In this document: in pieces, positions 48,241-61,900 of the stretch
Layout of the letters: each line of letters starts with the position of its first letter
Numbering within the stretch: position 1 is the first letter of the stretch
Source: Hyaloscypha bicolor E
Lineage: Eukaryota > Ascomycota > Leotiomycetes > Helotiales > Hyaloscyphaceae
Assembly (NCBI RefSeq): GCF_002865645.1
Contig: NW_020194517.1
Location: 1,972,664 to 2,036,663 of the forward strand
Reading direction: 5' to 3'
Length of the DNA: 64,000 nucleotides
Notes under the pieces: generated by a model
The model's database searches: none
Seen by the model: only the letters and a program-made list of their open reading frames with translations
Told to the model about the DNA's origin: nothing
Position numbers and translations under genes: made by a program

Positions 48241-49988
48241 TTAATAATTTCTTAAAATTAAAAAGAATTCTGAACTACTAAGAAAAAGGCTACTTAAAAG
48301 AAAGAAAGAATCTGGATAGCTAAGAAAAGGCCCGGAATAATAATAGAAATACTTTTTCCCTAGGTTTTTTTATTTATAAAGATTTTCTAGGGTTTTATTA
48401 AGGCTTATAAGAATTATATTTAAATTATTAGAAAAAAGGTTTAGGATTAAGAAAGGTTTATTATAAATAAACTAGCTATAGGTATCTCAAATAAATAAAC
48501 TCTAATTCCTATAAATTCCTAATTCCTAAAGCAAGAATACTAAACGCCGGCCCTATTTAGAACTTAGTAAAGAATTAGCTAATATTTTCCGGAATCTGCT
48601 TATTTCTTAACGGGATATAATTATACTATAATAATATTAGTATTAAGAATATTAAGAGAAATAAGTAAGGAATTTATAACTGCTATATATATCTTATAAA
48701 AGGCCCGAATTTCTAAAGTCAGGTCCCGAATAGCTATAAGTATTATATTATTAGTACTTAAAGTACTAGTAATAGATTACTTAGTAATCTTGGTAATAAT
48801 CTCGGTAATAAGATTAATATCTTAAAGATAGACTTTATAGTATTTCTTTAAGGAATTAGTAAGTACCTAAATATATTAGAAAGAACTTATCTTTGGGATA
48901 CTAATTTAAGTAGTATTATTCTTTGCTTTATTAAAACAGGAAGAAGAATTCCGAAGCTTATTAGTATTCTTCTAGTTTTCGAAAACCTAATTAATAGTAT
49001 TATCTATATTAGTATAATACTATTTAGGATATTCTTTAAGAAATTTCTTAAAGGTTATAATAATATCTTCCCAGAACTAGTAAGCCTCTAATAAGTAGTA
49101 AGAAATCTGAAATTGTATTAGCTTTAATAAATATTAAAGCTAAAGAACTTACTAATATATAAGACTTAGAATCCTTATTATAATAGTTATAATTCTTCTT
49201 ACTAGGTACTATAGCATATAAGGTAAAGGAATTAATAAATAAATACTTGAAGTATTTCAAGTATTTACTAGTAATAGGAAAAAAGGCTATAAGGTTATCT
49301 TTATACTTGTAATTACGTTAGCAAATAATAAAGCCAGAAGAAGATATTATAGAATTAATTAAAAATAATTAAAAAAGACTTAGAGAAAGGCAGAAAAAGA
49401 GGCTAGAAGGTAATAATAGAAGAAGTTATTATATATATAGTTATTAGAAAGAAAGAAAGTATATAGTAATACAAAGAGGTTCTTTTATAGAAATAGAGAG
49501 CCACCTGGATTAACTACTAGTTTTCATACTAGTCCTAATTAGAATTTAGTATAACTAATTAATATATACTTCCAGGAGCCTATAAATAATCTTTAGGACC
49601 TCAGAAATATTTATATGGGTTTCTTATATAAATATTTATTAAATTCTTTCTATATAGCTATTTAGATTATTCTAATATAAGATCTAATAGATAGTATTAA
49701 TTTTGTGGGGTAATGCCTTAGTACTTTGGATCAAGCTAATTAGAATACTCAGATCCCAAACGAAATTACAATTACTAGCTAGCTCCTATATCTGGGATAT
49801 AATTATTCTTTCTTCTTACTTACTTAGCCCTAATCTAATTAGACGATTTTTATATCTATTATTTAGATTATATTAGTAAAACTACCTCCCAAGATACTAG
49901 AAGTTTATATTAATTAAATAAATAATTAATTAAATATTTACTAGGATTAATAGATCTTGGGAACAAGATCCTAGGAGGGAGGCATAGT

Positions 49989-50286
49989 TATAATATATAT
50001 AGGGTCGCACGTGACTTAAAGGCATGTAATAAACCTCGGATATTGCGGGTATTAATTAGGGAAATTAGTGGCCCTTTAATATCCTAACTAATTACTATTT
50101 ATATTATATGTATTAGGCTTATAAATTACTAATTATATATATACTATTAGGGCCTCTTATTTAGAGGGGGCTTCCCTGGACCTTATAAGAGAAATAGAGA
50201 TTAGTTCTATATTAAATTTAATATTATAGTTTCATAATATACTAATTTATTCTATTATCTTATTACCTACTAATAAATACCTTATA
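49989..50286 (+). repeat. 3' LTR of the chromovirus
   Basis: 298 bp, aligned end to end with 42505-42802 (TATAATATATATAGGGTCGC ... ACCTTATA). It is followed directly by the GTTTA duplication. Confidence 0.9.
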
Positions 50287-50560
50287 GTTTATTAGTAATA
50301 TATAATACTATTATATAAATATAGAAATACTAGTTATATTAATTAGTAAAGTTATTATTATTTAGAAATAAGAAATATAATATTATAATATTAATATATA
50401 ATTCCTAAATTTATTAAGCCTAATAGAATCTAGTTTATTAATTAAGTTATTTATAAAATATAAGATTATATAATTATATTTTATATCCTATATCTTATTA
50501 CTTATATTTTATATTCTATATCCCGTAATTATATATATAATTCCTAAAGAAATAGCTATA
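50287..50560 (+). repeat. R1 repeat, right part, interrupted by the chromovirus
   Basis: Continues an R1 copy whose first bases lie at about 42490-42504 (TTAGTTTA, then TTAGTAATATATAATAC). It ends with CCTAAAGAAATAGCTATATT like the other long copies. Confidence 0.65.
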
Positions 50561-53220
50561 TTAATAATAATATTTTTTCTTATTTTCTAAACTAGAATTA
50601 TTTAATTCGAGTTCTAAAAAAGAAAAAGAAAAAAAAAAGAAATAAAATTAGTAAATTCTTTAAGCTTATTAGAAAGAAAAATATATTAGAAATAATATAT
50701 AAAAAGCTTGATTTCTAATATAAATTTAAGAAATTATTATATATTTATAAATTTATATTATAAAAGCATTTATTTATTTTTAATTTTTTTTTTTTTCTTT
50801 TATTTTTCTATTTATATAAATAAATATAATAGATTAAAAGCCTAAAATATTTATAAGCCTTATAAAGCCCTGCTTTTATAAATATAACTAGTTTATAATT
50901 TAGATATAGATTTACTAAAATATAAGGGCTTCTAGAATATTTTAATAATAATAGCTTTATAGGCTAGTTTTACTAATTATAATATATAATTAATAGCTAA
51001 AATATTATATATCTTATAATTATATAACTTTATACTAAAATATTTATTTATAATTAATTACTTTTATTTTATTTTTCTATATAGCTTTATTAGTATTATA
51101 ATAGGGATTTTATTTACTAGATTATATAATTTATAGTTTATTTATATTATTTTTCTCTCTTTTTTTAGTTTTTAGAAATTAACTAATTTTTATTTTTTAA
51201 TTCTAATTCTTATATATTATAATTCTATATTATAAAAGCTTATTCTTTTTTATATATTATTTCTTATTTTATATTTCTATTATAATATATTTTAATATAA
51301 ATTCTGTAATAATAAGCTTTTATAAACCTTTTTTAATTAGTTAATTCTAATAATTATATTTTAAGATAAACTAAATAAAATAAAGACTTAATAAATTATT
51401 AGATAAATAAAGAATATTATAAAAAGAAGTAAGAAAAATATAAAATAAATATAAAAGAAAATAAAGAAATATACTAATATTAAATATTATTTTATAGATT
51501 TTAAAATAAAATATATAATATTCTAGCTATAAACTAAATTATTAAATAACTAGACTTTGTCTAATTTTATATTAAATTAGTAATTTCTATAAAATCGAAT
51601 TATTTAAAAGTATTAAGATTTATAATATATTTTTCTTTAATTATTTATATAAGATTATTAATAATTTATTATTTAGCTAGAAAAATAAACTATTATTACT
51701 AATTCAAGTTATAATAAACTAAAAATATAAAATATAGAATATTCTAATATTAAAAATAAAACGGAATAAACTTTTATATAGAATTAATTAAATTAAATAT
51801 AATAAAAACCTTAATTAATATCTGGTTTCTAATCTAAAATATTTTTTCTATAAGTTATAAAATTATTACTTAGCTAATTAATAGTAATTAGATTTATTAA
51901 AAAAACTAGTTAATTAGATATAAGTCTAGAAAAATAGAATAAAAAACTATAATAATTTAAATAATAATTTTATAATATTTATTTATTTAAAAATAAGCTT
52001 TTTATAAAAAAAATATTATAATTTTATATTTTATTTAATATAATATCTAGATATTTATATATTTAATAATTATATATAATAAAGCTATAAAAAAAGCTAT
52101 ATTTTAGGTAATTTAAAATACTAAATCTTATTAAACTAAGCTATAAATAAAAAAACTATAAATATTTAAGAAATCTCGATTTAAGGCTTTTTTTTTCTTA
52201 GTTTAGTTTTTTTTATAAATAGTTCTTTTATAAATATCTTATTTATAAGCTTTTTTTATAGAGTTATAATAGAAATATTTTCTTTATTTATTATTAATAA
52301 GTATTTTTTTATAAAAGGCTTTTATTAATATTAAATTATATAACTAATTTAATAAGAATATTTTTAAGAAAATTATATATTTTAAAAGCTAGAAAGTATT
52401 TATAAATAAGAAAAAAATATATAAAAAAACAAAAAAAAAATTAGTTTTTTATTTTAGATTTAAACTAGCTTTATATTCTTATATATATTTTATAAGTTCT
52501 ATTTATATTTTATTAATATAGCTATTAATTATTTAATAATTTTCAAAAATACCTAAAAAAGTATACTTATATATTATTATATAATAATTATAATTAATTA
52601 TAATTAAATTATATTTAATTCTAATTAATTAGCTTTAATTATTTTTTAATATACTAATTTAAAAGATTAATAGCTATTTAATTAAAGCTTTATATTAGCT
52701 TTAATACTATAATTATTATTTTTAATATTTCTTTTAATTTTTATTAAATTATTAGTTTTATTTTATTATAATTATAAAAAGTATTTATTTATAAAAAAAA
52801 ATTCTTAATAATAATATTAAATATAAATTTATTAATAGCTTATATATTTAATAATATTAAATAAAAAGGCTATTATATAGCCGCGAGTTTATTAATTGTT
52901 TTATATTATATTCGGAATTATTATAAGATATTATTAATAGTTTATATTTTCTTTATAAATTAATAATTAGTTATTTGAAATTAATTAAACTAATAAATGA
53001 AATTAATAAATTCTTATAGAAATATTAAATTTATTATTAAATATAATTTATATTTTCTAGAATTATTAAATTATAAATAAAAATATTATTAAATAAAGAA
53101 GTTCTCGAATTATATTATTATTATAGATTAGGCCTTTATATAAAAAAAACTAGTAATTTAATTAATTAAATAGAATTCTCTAAAAAGAAAAAAAAGAAAA
53201 ATAAATGAAATAGAACTATA
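50561..53220. other. Unassigned degraded AT-rich DNA
   Basis: 2.7 kb of very AT-rich sequence with stops in all frames. I recognise no element boundary or protein motif here. Confidence 0.5.
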
Positions 53221-53239
53221 TATTTTATTATAGTATATA

Positions 53240-53290
53240 TCACGTGCGCGTCTAGTCACGTGATGCGCACTATACTCTTATATAGTAGAA
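53240..53290. repeat. GC-rich imperfect palindrome with two CACGTG boxes
   Basis: AGTATA ... CACGTGCGCG ... GTCACGTGATGCGC ... TATACT forms an imperfect palindrome around 53244-53275, standing out in surroundings of under 20% GC. It lies about 0.5 kb upstream of the piggyBac-type relic and could belong to that element's terminal or promoter region. Confidence 0.5.
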
Positions 53291-53799
53291 TAGCTAATAA
53301 GGCTTCTAATCTTATTATTATATCTTTTAGTCTATTTACTTATATAGTAAAGCTATTTCCCTATATATATATTTATTAGTTTAAGTAATTCATAATATAT
53401 TTTAAAATATCCGAGCTTTTTTAATAATATATAATTATTTTATTAAGCTAAAAACTATAGCTCTTTATTATTTTAATTACTATATATTTAATATACTTTA
53501 TATTAAGCTTTTTAGTTAGTTTATTTATTTAAATATTCTAGAAATTAAGCTAGACTTTATTTCTAATTTTAAATTCTAGAATCTAATCTTTTTTCGGTTT
53601 ACTACTTTCTTTTAAAGTTATTAGACTATTATTATTATAGCTTATATATATTTTTATATATTATAAAGCCTATATATAATATTATTTATTATTTAAATAA
53701 ATAATAGTTCTTTATCTTTTTTACTAATTTTATTCTAGAGCTATATTAATTTAATATAGTATTTATATAATAGAAAGAATAAGCTAATTCCTATTCGTT

Positions 53800-55660
53800 C
53801 TACTATAGCTAGCTTAGGGATATTTGGTTCCGGAAAAACTAATATTCCAGAGAAATACTAAAATCATACTTCTGTATTTATATATAAATAAACTATTTAA
53901 ATACTCAATTATACTATAGCCATAATACCTAAAGATACTATATTTAATTCTACTAATAAAGGAATTCTCTGGCCTAATAAGGATCTACTATATAAGTAAG
54001 GGAGTATTTTTAAGCCTATATAATTACCCTAATTTAACTAGGAAATTAATCTACCTAAATACACCTCTCCTAATAACCCGATTACCTTATTTATTATATA
54101 TTATATACCTGAAATTATTAATTTAATAGTTATAAAAACGAACGAGTATTAATAAGAGCCTCAGGACGATTCGTGCTCTTATATAAGAGCAAAGAAGTAG
54201 TACCCGACTTATAGTAAAGAGATTTATATCTACTTTATAATTCGTATATATATAACTTTATATATATATAATAAGATTACAGATTACTGAAATATAAAAG
54301 ACTTTATTCCCAATTACCTAATTACAAGCTATATGAGTAGGGACAGGTTCCAGGAGCTTTATATATATATGCAATTCTATGGAAATCAGGAATAAGGCCT
54401 ATATAAGAAGATAACCTCTATTTTCCCTATTATTTTTCCTACTATTTTACCTGAAACTAGCTAATAAACTACCGAGTAGGTTAAAGCCTTAAGTATATAT
54501 ATTTAGTTAATTAATTTAAGTATTTGGAAGCCTGGAAGGAACTTAGTAATAGACGAGATAATTATATGATTTAAAGATTAATCCAAGGAAATAACTACTA
54601 TTTCAAATAAGCCTATACTTACTAGATATAAGGTATAGGGGGCAGCTTAGAGGGGGTTCTTACTCGTATGAAACTAGTATATTCCTGGTTAAAGAAATGG
54701 CCCTATAGGAGTATATACTTCCAGGGAGCTTAATAGGATAATTAAGGCTAGAAATAATAGAAATAAGATATAAGTAGTAGTCCTATACCTAATTAAAAGA
54801 CTACCTGAGCCTCCTAAAGGCTCTGGATATTATATTTACCTTAATAATCTCTTTATTTTTACTCGCTTCGTCTAATATACTTATATCTAGGAAGCTGTAA
54901 TTACTAGGACTTATAGGATAACTAGGGGAATTATTAAGGAGCTTCTTAACCTTCAGAAATCGGATAAAAAGGATATAATACCTTAGGGTAAGACATATTT
55001 CAGATATATATCTAATAGAGAAGTATATTATATGAGATAGAAAGATTAAGCTTTTGTTTTAATAATATCTTTCTTTATATTAGGTAATGAGTGTATTTTA
55101 TAGCTAAGGAAAAGGCCTAAAGAGACTTCTTCTAAAATAAAGACTATATAAATACTCTTTGGTAATTAGGCTACTAAGATACTTTCGATTCCTGTAATTA
55201 CGAATAGATATAACTATTATATAGAAGTAGTTAATGAGTTTAATTACTTGACTGCCTAGAATACTAGTTTATAGTATATAAAGCAAAGAGGGTACCAAGT
55301 ACTAGAGTACTGGCTACTTTATATGGTTCTAATTAATTACTATTTACTTGCTTTATATAGTAATATACCAGAATCTAGAGAAGTAAGCTTTAGAAGCTAG
55401 TAGAACTTCAGGAGGCAGCTTATTTATATATTAGTTACTAAGGGCAAAAGTAGTAAGATCTGTCTAAAGAGAAGAATATTACGAATTAGCCAGGGAGCTA
55501 ATTATATATCTATAAGCTCATATAAGCTCGCAAATCTCAGTAAAAGAAATATATATATATATATTATAAGGGACTAAGATTTAAGGATTAGCTAAGAAAG
55601 CAGATTATACTAGCTTAAATCGCATTAAACTAAGGCAGGGAAAGCTCTATATATGAGTCT
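53800..55660 (+). pseudogene. piggyBac-type transposase relic
   Basis: Plus-strand relic of a DDE transposase of the piggyBac type (DDE_Tnp_1_7 fold), which cuts and pastes at TTAA. Conserved text: IDEIII-FKD-SKEITTISNKP near 54555-54615 (first acidic motif), GAA-RGFLLV (about 54.64 kb), VVVLYLIKRLPEPPKGSGYYI then YLNNLF (about 54.78-54.86 kb; the second catalytic Asp of YLDN is Asn here), and NRYNYYIEVVNEFNYL then YWLLYMVLINYYLLALY (about 55.2-55.35 kb), the usual helical C-terminal part. Stops stand where Trp/Arg/Gln are expected. GC is higher than in the flanks. TIRs and TTAA duplications were not identified. Confidence 0.7.
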
Positions 55661-57043
55661 ATTTACGGCTATAAATAATATAATATCTATTTATATAAGA
55701 ATTATAATTATTTTAATATATTTTATAGATAAAGATAGAATTAATTAATTTGAGAGAGAAATCCAGTTCTCTAATTAGCTAGAATTAAGTAAAAAGTAGT
55801 ATATATAGACTACTCCCAAGCTAGCTATAGTAGAATAAATAGACAAGGTATTTTAGTTATTAATTACTAGCTTAGTATATAATGAAAAAGTTATTTAGCT
55901 TATTTAATTATAGTTTATAAAAGTATAAAGAAAAGTTTTAATTATTTAATTTATTTTTTCTATAAATTCATTTGTTTTAGAATAATATATTATAAATAAT
56001 TAATAAGTAATATCTAATAGCTTATATATTCTAGTTTATAATATTTTTATAAATTACCTCTTTTAATTAGAAACTATTATTTTTAAAAGCCTATACTAGT
56101 AATAATAGGTTTTTATAAATTATTCTATTATTATTTTTATTATAATATTTATTATAGCCTCAAGTAGTATCTTTTTCTTTAAATAATTTATAATAACTAT
56201 TATATTAATATATTTTTTATTTAATAAAAGTTCTATTATAAAGTTAATTAAAATCTTTTATTAGATTTAACTCGAAATAGAAAAAGATTTTAAAAACCTC
56301 TAATAATAGTTTCTTTATATTTTATTTCTTTTATAAATATTATAATTCTATATAAACTAATATATTTATTTTAATATATTTAGCTAAAAGAATTATTATA
56401 TAAAAAAAATATTTATAATATTTCGTTCTAAATAATAATATTAGATTAAGTTATAAGTTTATTAAATTAGCTTTATATAAAACTTTTCTAAATTAGAAAT
56501 CTATTATTATTTCTAATAAAAAAATTATTTTAATTAAAATAATAAATATTTCTTTATTAATACTTTAATTTTTAAATTAAATAGAAATATTTATTTCTCT
56601 TTTTATACTATTTTAATTATAGCCTAATATAGCTTGTTTTTTTCTTAGATATTATTTCTTATCTATTATTTTATTTACTTATTATTAATATAGCTTCTAT
56701 TTTATTTTTGGCTTTTTAAATCTGGTTTAGGAAAATCTTTTTATTTTAAAAAAAGTTCTATTTTATTTTTCCTATTCTTTTATTAATTTATATTTATAAG
56801 TTAGACTTCTATATTTTATTAATTTCCTGGCCAGATATTTCTTTTTAATTTTAATTATCTAGACTAGATTTAGAAAATTAAATAAATTTCTTTTTAATTT
56901 CTTTTTTTATTTATATTAATATTATAGGAATTAAGTTTTTAGAAAAATTATTAAGAATCTCTAGCTTTAATAGTTATAATATTCTAAACTATTAATAATT
57001 ATTTCCTTTTTTATTAGAAAAATTCTATTTTTATTTTAAGAAT

Positions 57044-57078
<35 letters not shown>

Positions 57079-58680
57079 TTATTCTTTTCTAAAATATTAT
57101 AAATATAGTATTTAGGGCTTAGAAAGCAAAATATAAGGTTTTTTATAAAAATGATTTAAAGCTAAAAAGAGAAAACTAGAATATAAAAGGCTATAAAGAA
57201 ATATATATATTCTATAATATACTAGTTTTAAAAAGGCTTAGTTTTTTAAATATTTCTAATATAGTTTAAATATATCTTTCTAGTAAAATAGCTATATTAT
57301 ATATATTTAAAAAGTATCTAATATCTAGTTAGATATTTCAAATATTAGATATCTGGAAATTATAATATTATTTTCTTTTTTAAAATAAGCTTATTATTAA
57401 GCTTTATAAAAGTTATTAATTTATTTAATTTTATACTATTTTCTTTTCTAAAATAAACTAGTATTTCGAATATAGATATTATATATAAAAGGCCGGCATT
57501 TTTATTATATAATTTAGAAGAATTTATTATTATTCTTATATAGTTTTAGATAAGTATTATTTTTTATATAATTTAGCTAATATTATAGATTTTATAAAAA
57601 TTCTAATATATTAATATTATTATTATAAAAACTTTATAAAACCAGGGAATTATTATTTAATATTAAAGCTATTTACTATTCTGGATTCTTATTTTAACTA
57701 ATTTATTAGATTCTATATTTTAGTTTATTTTTTATTAGTTTAATTATAATAACTCATTTAATACTATGTTTTTATTTATTATTCTCTAATACTAATAAAA
57801 ATAGTTCCGGATTTATTTAATTTAATAAAGAGTTCTAGAGATTTTTTTATAATTTCTTTATATAAAAAACTAGATATATTTTTATAATTTCTAATAACTT
57901 TAAAAAAACGAATAGTTATATTATTCTAGAATTTCAAATAAGTCTTCTATTTAATTCCCTAGCTTTTAGTTCAAATAATTAGATTTCTAGTATTTTATAA
58001 TAATTTATATTTTATTTCCGACTTTGAAATAAATTAAATAGCGGTATTTATTAGCTTATATTATATATTATTTCTATATCTGTTTTATATAACCTTAAAT
58101 AAATTACTATAATTTATATAATTAATTTACTAATACTTTAGCTTTATTTTTATTTAGCTTTTTTTTAATTTTTTTTTAGATAAGCTAGCTTTAATAAAAG
58201 AGTTCTAGTCTAGAGAAATATAAGACTTATAGCTCTTTTTAGTTATTAATAGAAATTAGCTAATAGTTTTATATTTAAAAAAAGCTTATTAATAATTAAT
58301 TATAGTAATTTATTTATTTTAGTTATTCTAATAATAGTTAATATATAAATATAATCTCTAATTAAAATACTAATTAATAATCTCTATTTCTTTATTTATT
58401 TAAAAGTAATTAGTTATTAAAAGCTTGAATTTTATACTAATTCTTATATAGAATTCGCTTTAAAAATCAGATATAAATTAGAATTCTCGATCTAATATAA
58501 TTATTTCTGAAATATTTATTTAGTATATTATATAAAATAAAAATAGAAATATTAGCTATTTAGTTATAATTATATTTTATACGGGAATTATAATTAGATA
58601 TTTAAATAAGTAATTTATAAATATAGTAATTATATTATAGCCTAATTTGCTTTTTAGATAGCTTTTAAAATTTATAATAA
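55661..58680. other. Degraded AT-rich DNA with one L3 LTR copy
   Basis: Contains the (TTTA)n run at about 57046-57080 and the mutated L3 LTR at 57095-57367. The rest has no recognisable coding trace or boundary. Confidence 0.5.
57095..57367 (+). repeat. RIP-mutated copy of the L3 LTR
   Basis: Aligns with 33959-34232 from TATTATAAATATAG to ATTATAATA. In the first 23 positions nine differ and all nine are C-to-T or G-to-A. No matching target duplication is seen. Confidence 0.8.
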
Positions 58681-58960
58681 TATATTATTAGTATTAGTTT
58701 ATTAGAAATATATAATACTATTATATAATTATAAAATATTATTTATATAAATTAGTAAAATAATTATTATTTTAGAAATAAAAATCGCAATATTATAGTA
58801 TTAATATATAATTCCTAAATTTATTAAATCTAATAAAAACTAGTTTACTAGTCGAGTTATATCTATAATATAAGCTTATATAACTAGTTATATAATTAGG
58901 AAATTTATAATATAGCTATTCTAATAATTAGAAATAATTAGAAATAATTAGAAATAAAAC
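58681..58960 (+). repeat. R1 dispersed repeat copy
   Basis: Shows TTAGTTTATTAGAAATATAT and the ATTAATATATAATTCCTAAATT core of R1, then a shortened tail with AATATAGCTATTCTAATA. Confidence 0.55.
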
Positions 58961-61900
58961 AAATTAGATTTCTTATTTCTAGATATATATAATTTCCTAT
59001 AAATATAATAATTATTATAATATTAATTAATATTTTTATTTATAAATAGCTAGTAATATTATTTCTTTAATAGCTAATAAAGCTTTATATATTTAGAATA
59101 TCTAGAAAGAAATTTATTATATATTTTATAAATTAGAATAGTTATTAAAGATAATCCGGAAGTTATTTTATTTTCTATAATATAAAAAGAGGCCGTTTTA
59201 TAATATTTAGATATTACTTTTAATTTAGGCTATTATATATAGCTTTTTTAAATTTAATAATATATAATTATTTTATAGAATTTTATTTATAAGTTATAAA
59301 TTATTATATTTAATAAAAGCTTCTAATAATACTTCTATAAAAATAATTATAATAGAGTCTATTAGTAGAGCTTTTAAGAAAATACCTTTTTTTAAGGGAA
59401 TTATATCTCTAATAAGAATATTTTTTTCTAGAAAGTCTTTAATATATATTTGGTTTTTAGAATTAAATTCCGGATTAAATAAGCCGATTTTTTTAAAATA
59501 TTACTATAAGCTATAAGCTTTAAATACTTTCCGGATTAATTTTATTTTTAAAAAGAAGTATTTGAATTTATAGCTTTTTTTTAATCTGGTTTTAAATATT
59601 TATTTTATTTTATTTTTATAATAAAATATCTATTTATTTATTTAATTTTCTAGAATAATATATAAGTTTAAAATAATAATAAAATAAAAGCTTAATTTAT
59701 CTAGCTTATTAAAAAGAAAGCTTTTTAATAATTATAAAATACTCTAAAGTATAGTAATTAGAATAAATCTTAAAGAAAGTATTTTAAAGACTCTTTAATT
59801 CAGTTTTTTATTTTTCTAATATTTATATTATAATAAATATTTCTTTATTATATATATTATAATTAAGCTTTATTAAAAATATAGTTTTAGAAAAGTAAAT
59901 TATAGAATACTAAAGGCCTGTTTTTAGATCTTATTAAAAGAATAGGCTAGTAATTATTTCTTTAGATATATTTATTTCTATTATTATAAATAAATCTAAA
60001 TTATAGTATTATAAAACTAGAATAGAAATTATAGCTTCTTTTATGCAAATAAAAGCCTTTTAATATTATTTAAACTATTTAAAAGGAATATTCTTTTTTA
60101 TAAATAAAGTAAAAGATTTAGTAATTTATTTATATTTTTTAATAAAGTATTTATAGAAATTATAAAAGCCGAAAAAGAACTATATATTTTTAATTATTTT
60201 TAGGAATTACTAATTATATATTATTTTAATTTTACTAGAATTTATTTTAATATTAGATATAAAAATAATAAAATTCAAGTATTTTATATATATGATTTTA
60301 AATTCCGATTTCTTAATATTTATTTATAGGCTAGTAAAATATAAATAATCTAGTATTTATATATATATTATTTATATTTTATTAGATTTTCGGAATAAAT
60401 AAAAATATTATTTATATAATATTAATATATAGCCGGGCTATTTATAAGATCTTTCTAGATAATATTATATTTATATATTTTATAATAAATATAATATATT
60501 ATTAGTTTCTAAAAGTCCGGATTTATAACTATATAATAAAAAGCTTAATAAATATCTAATTTAATATAGATCTTGGCTTTAAATAATTAATTTAAAGTTT
60601 TATTAATAAATAAAAAAAGATATTAATTCTTTTAAATAATATTATTTAAATAATAGAAATTAATATAAAAATATAAACCTCTATTTATTTTCTTTATAAA
60701 AAGAACTAATAAAATAAAGGAAATTTAACTAGCTTTAATAAAGCCTTTAAATAGATTATTTTTTAAGAAATAGTTAATTTCTAGAAGCTTTTAAATATAT
60801 TATTACTAGAGAAATTAGTATCTAATACTTTTGGTTTCTTTTAGGCCTTTAATTTGAATCTTATAATTATATAATTTATAAAAAAAAAATATTAGATTTT
60901 TTTTAAAGAAAATAAAAGTATATTTCTTGAATTCTAGAAATAGCTTTTCTTTTCCGAGTTTTATATTCTTTATTAATTTTATAAATAGAGATTTAACTAA
61001 TAATATTATTTTCTCTTTTAATTATATAATTAAATATTATAAAAATAAAAATAGCTAAATCTAATATTTGCTTTATATTAAAAACTTCTTTCTATTTACT
61101 TGGCTTTTATTTAGGTATTATATTTTAATTAGGCTATAAAAGTTTCTTTTTTATAATTTTATATAATTTCTTTTAATTTATTTAAAAAAAGAAAAACTAT
61201 TTAAAAATAAAAGATTTCCAGAAATAGCTTATAATAAAATCTCGCTAATTAATATCTTTTTAATATTTTTTATTAGATTATTTCTCTAGCTATTATTAAG
61301 AAATACTAATAATATAATTAAATTATATAAATTTGGGCTTATTTTTTTTAGTTATATAAATCTATATCTTTTATAATTAATTAGAATATTAATATATATA
61401 GCCTATTTCTTATTAAAAATAATATTATAATTTTTAAGATTTAGAATAATTATAAATATATTAATATTTTATTTATTAATTAGAAATAAAACTTTTATAT
61501 ATTTCTTAATAAATTCTATTAGCTTTCTATTAAAACTATATATAATATCAAATTAAAAAAAGAATTATAATTCTATTTTTAAGAATTATTCCATAAACTA
61601 AATAAGCTTTATATTAATTAAAGTATAATTATTAATTCTAATATTAATAAGGAAAAAGACTTGATTTTTAATTTATTTATATTAATAATATAAAGTATTA
61701 TAAAAGCATTTCCTTTTATTAGATAAGTTAAATTAATCTTTACTAAATTCATATTATAAGTTCCTAAAATAAAGACTTTCTTTAAAGATATTTGTTTTCC
61801 GGTTATATACTAAAATTAAAACCTGAATTCTTTAAATATTTTACTAAAATAGAAACTAGATATTTTAATAGAACAAAAACTAAGCCTGGCTTAATTCTAA

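Larger units (their letters stand above)
42505..50286 (+). mobile_element. Full-length Ty3/gypsy chromovirus, RIP-inactivated
   Basis: 7782-bp LTR retrotransposon with two 298-bp LTRs and a GTTTA duplication, inserted in an R1 repeat. The coding order on the plus strand is gag, protease, RT, RNase H, integrase, chromodomain, as in Ty3/gypsy chromoviruses; the chromodomain would target integration to H3K9-methylated chromatin. All frames are broken by C-to-T/G-to-A changes. About 1.6 kb between the chromodomain and the 3' LTR (48.3-49.9 kb) is unassigned. A purine-rich string AGGAGGGAGG lies just before the 3' LTR and could be the polypurine tract. No clear primer-binding site is seen after the 5' LTR. 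Confidence 0.9.

Noticed and set aside
49048..49260. 70-codon minus-strand ORF inside the chromovirus
   Set aside because: K/Y/I/N/L-only composition expected from random AT-rich DNA; kept only as a hint in the finding on the extra segment.
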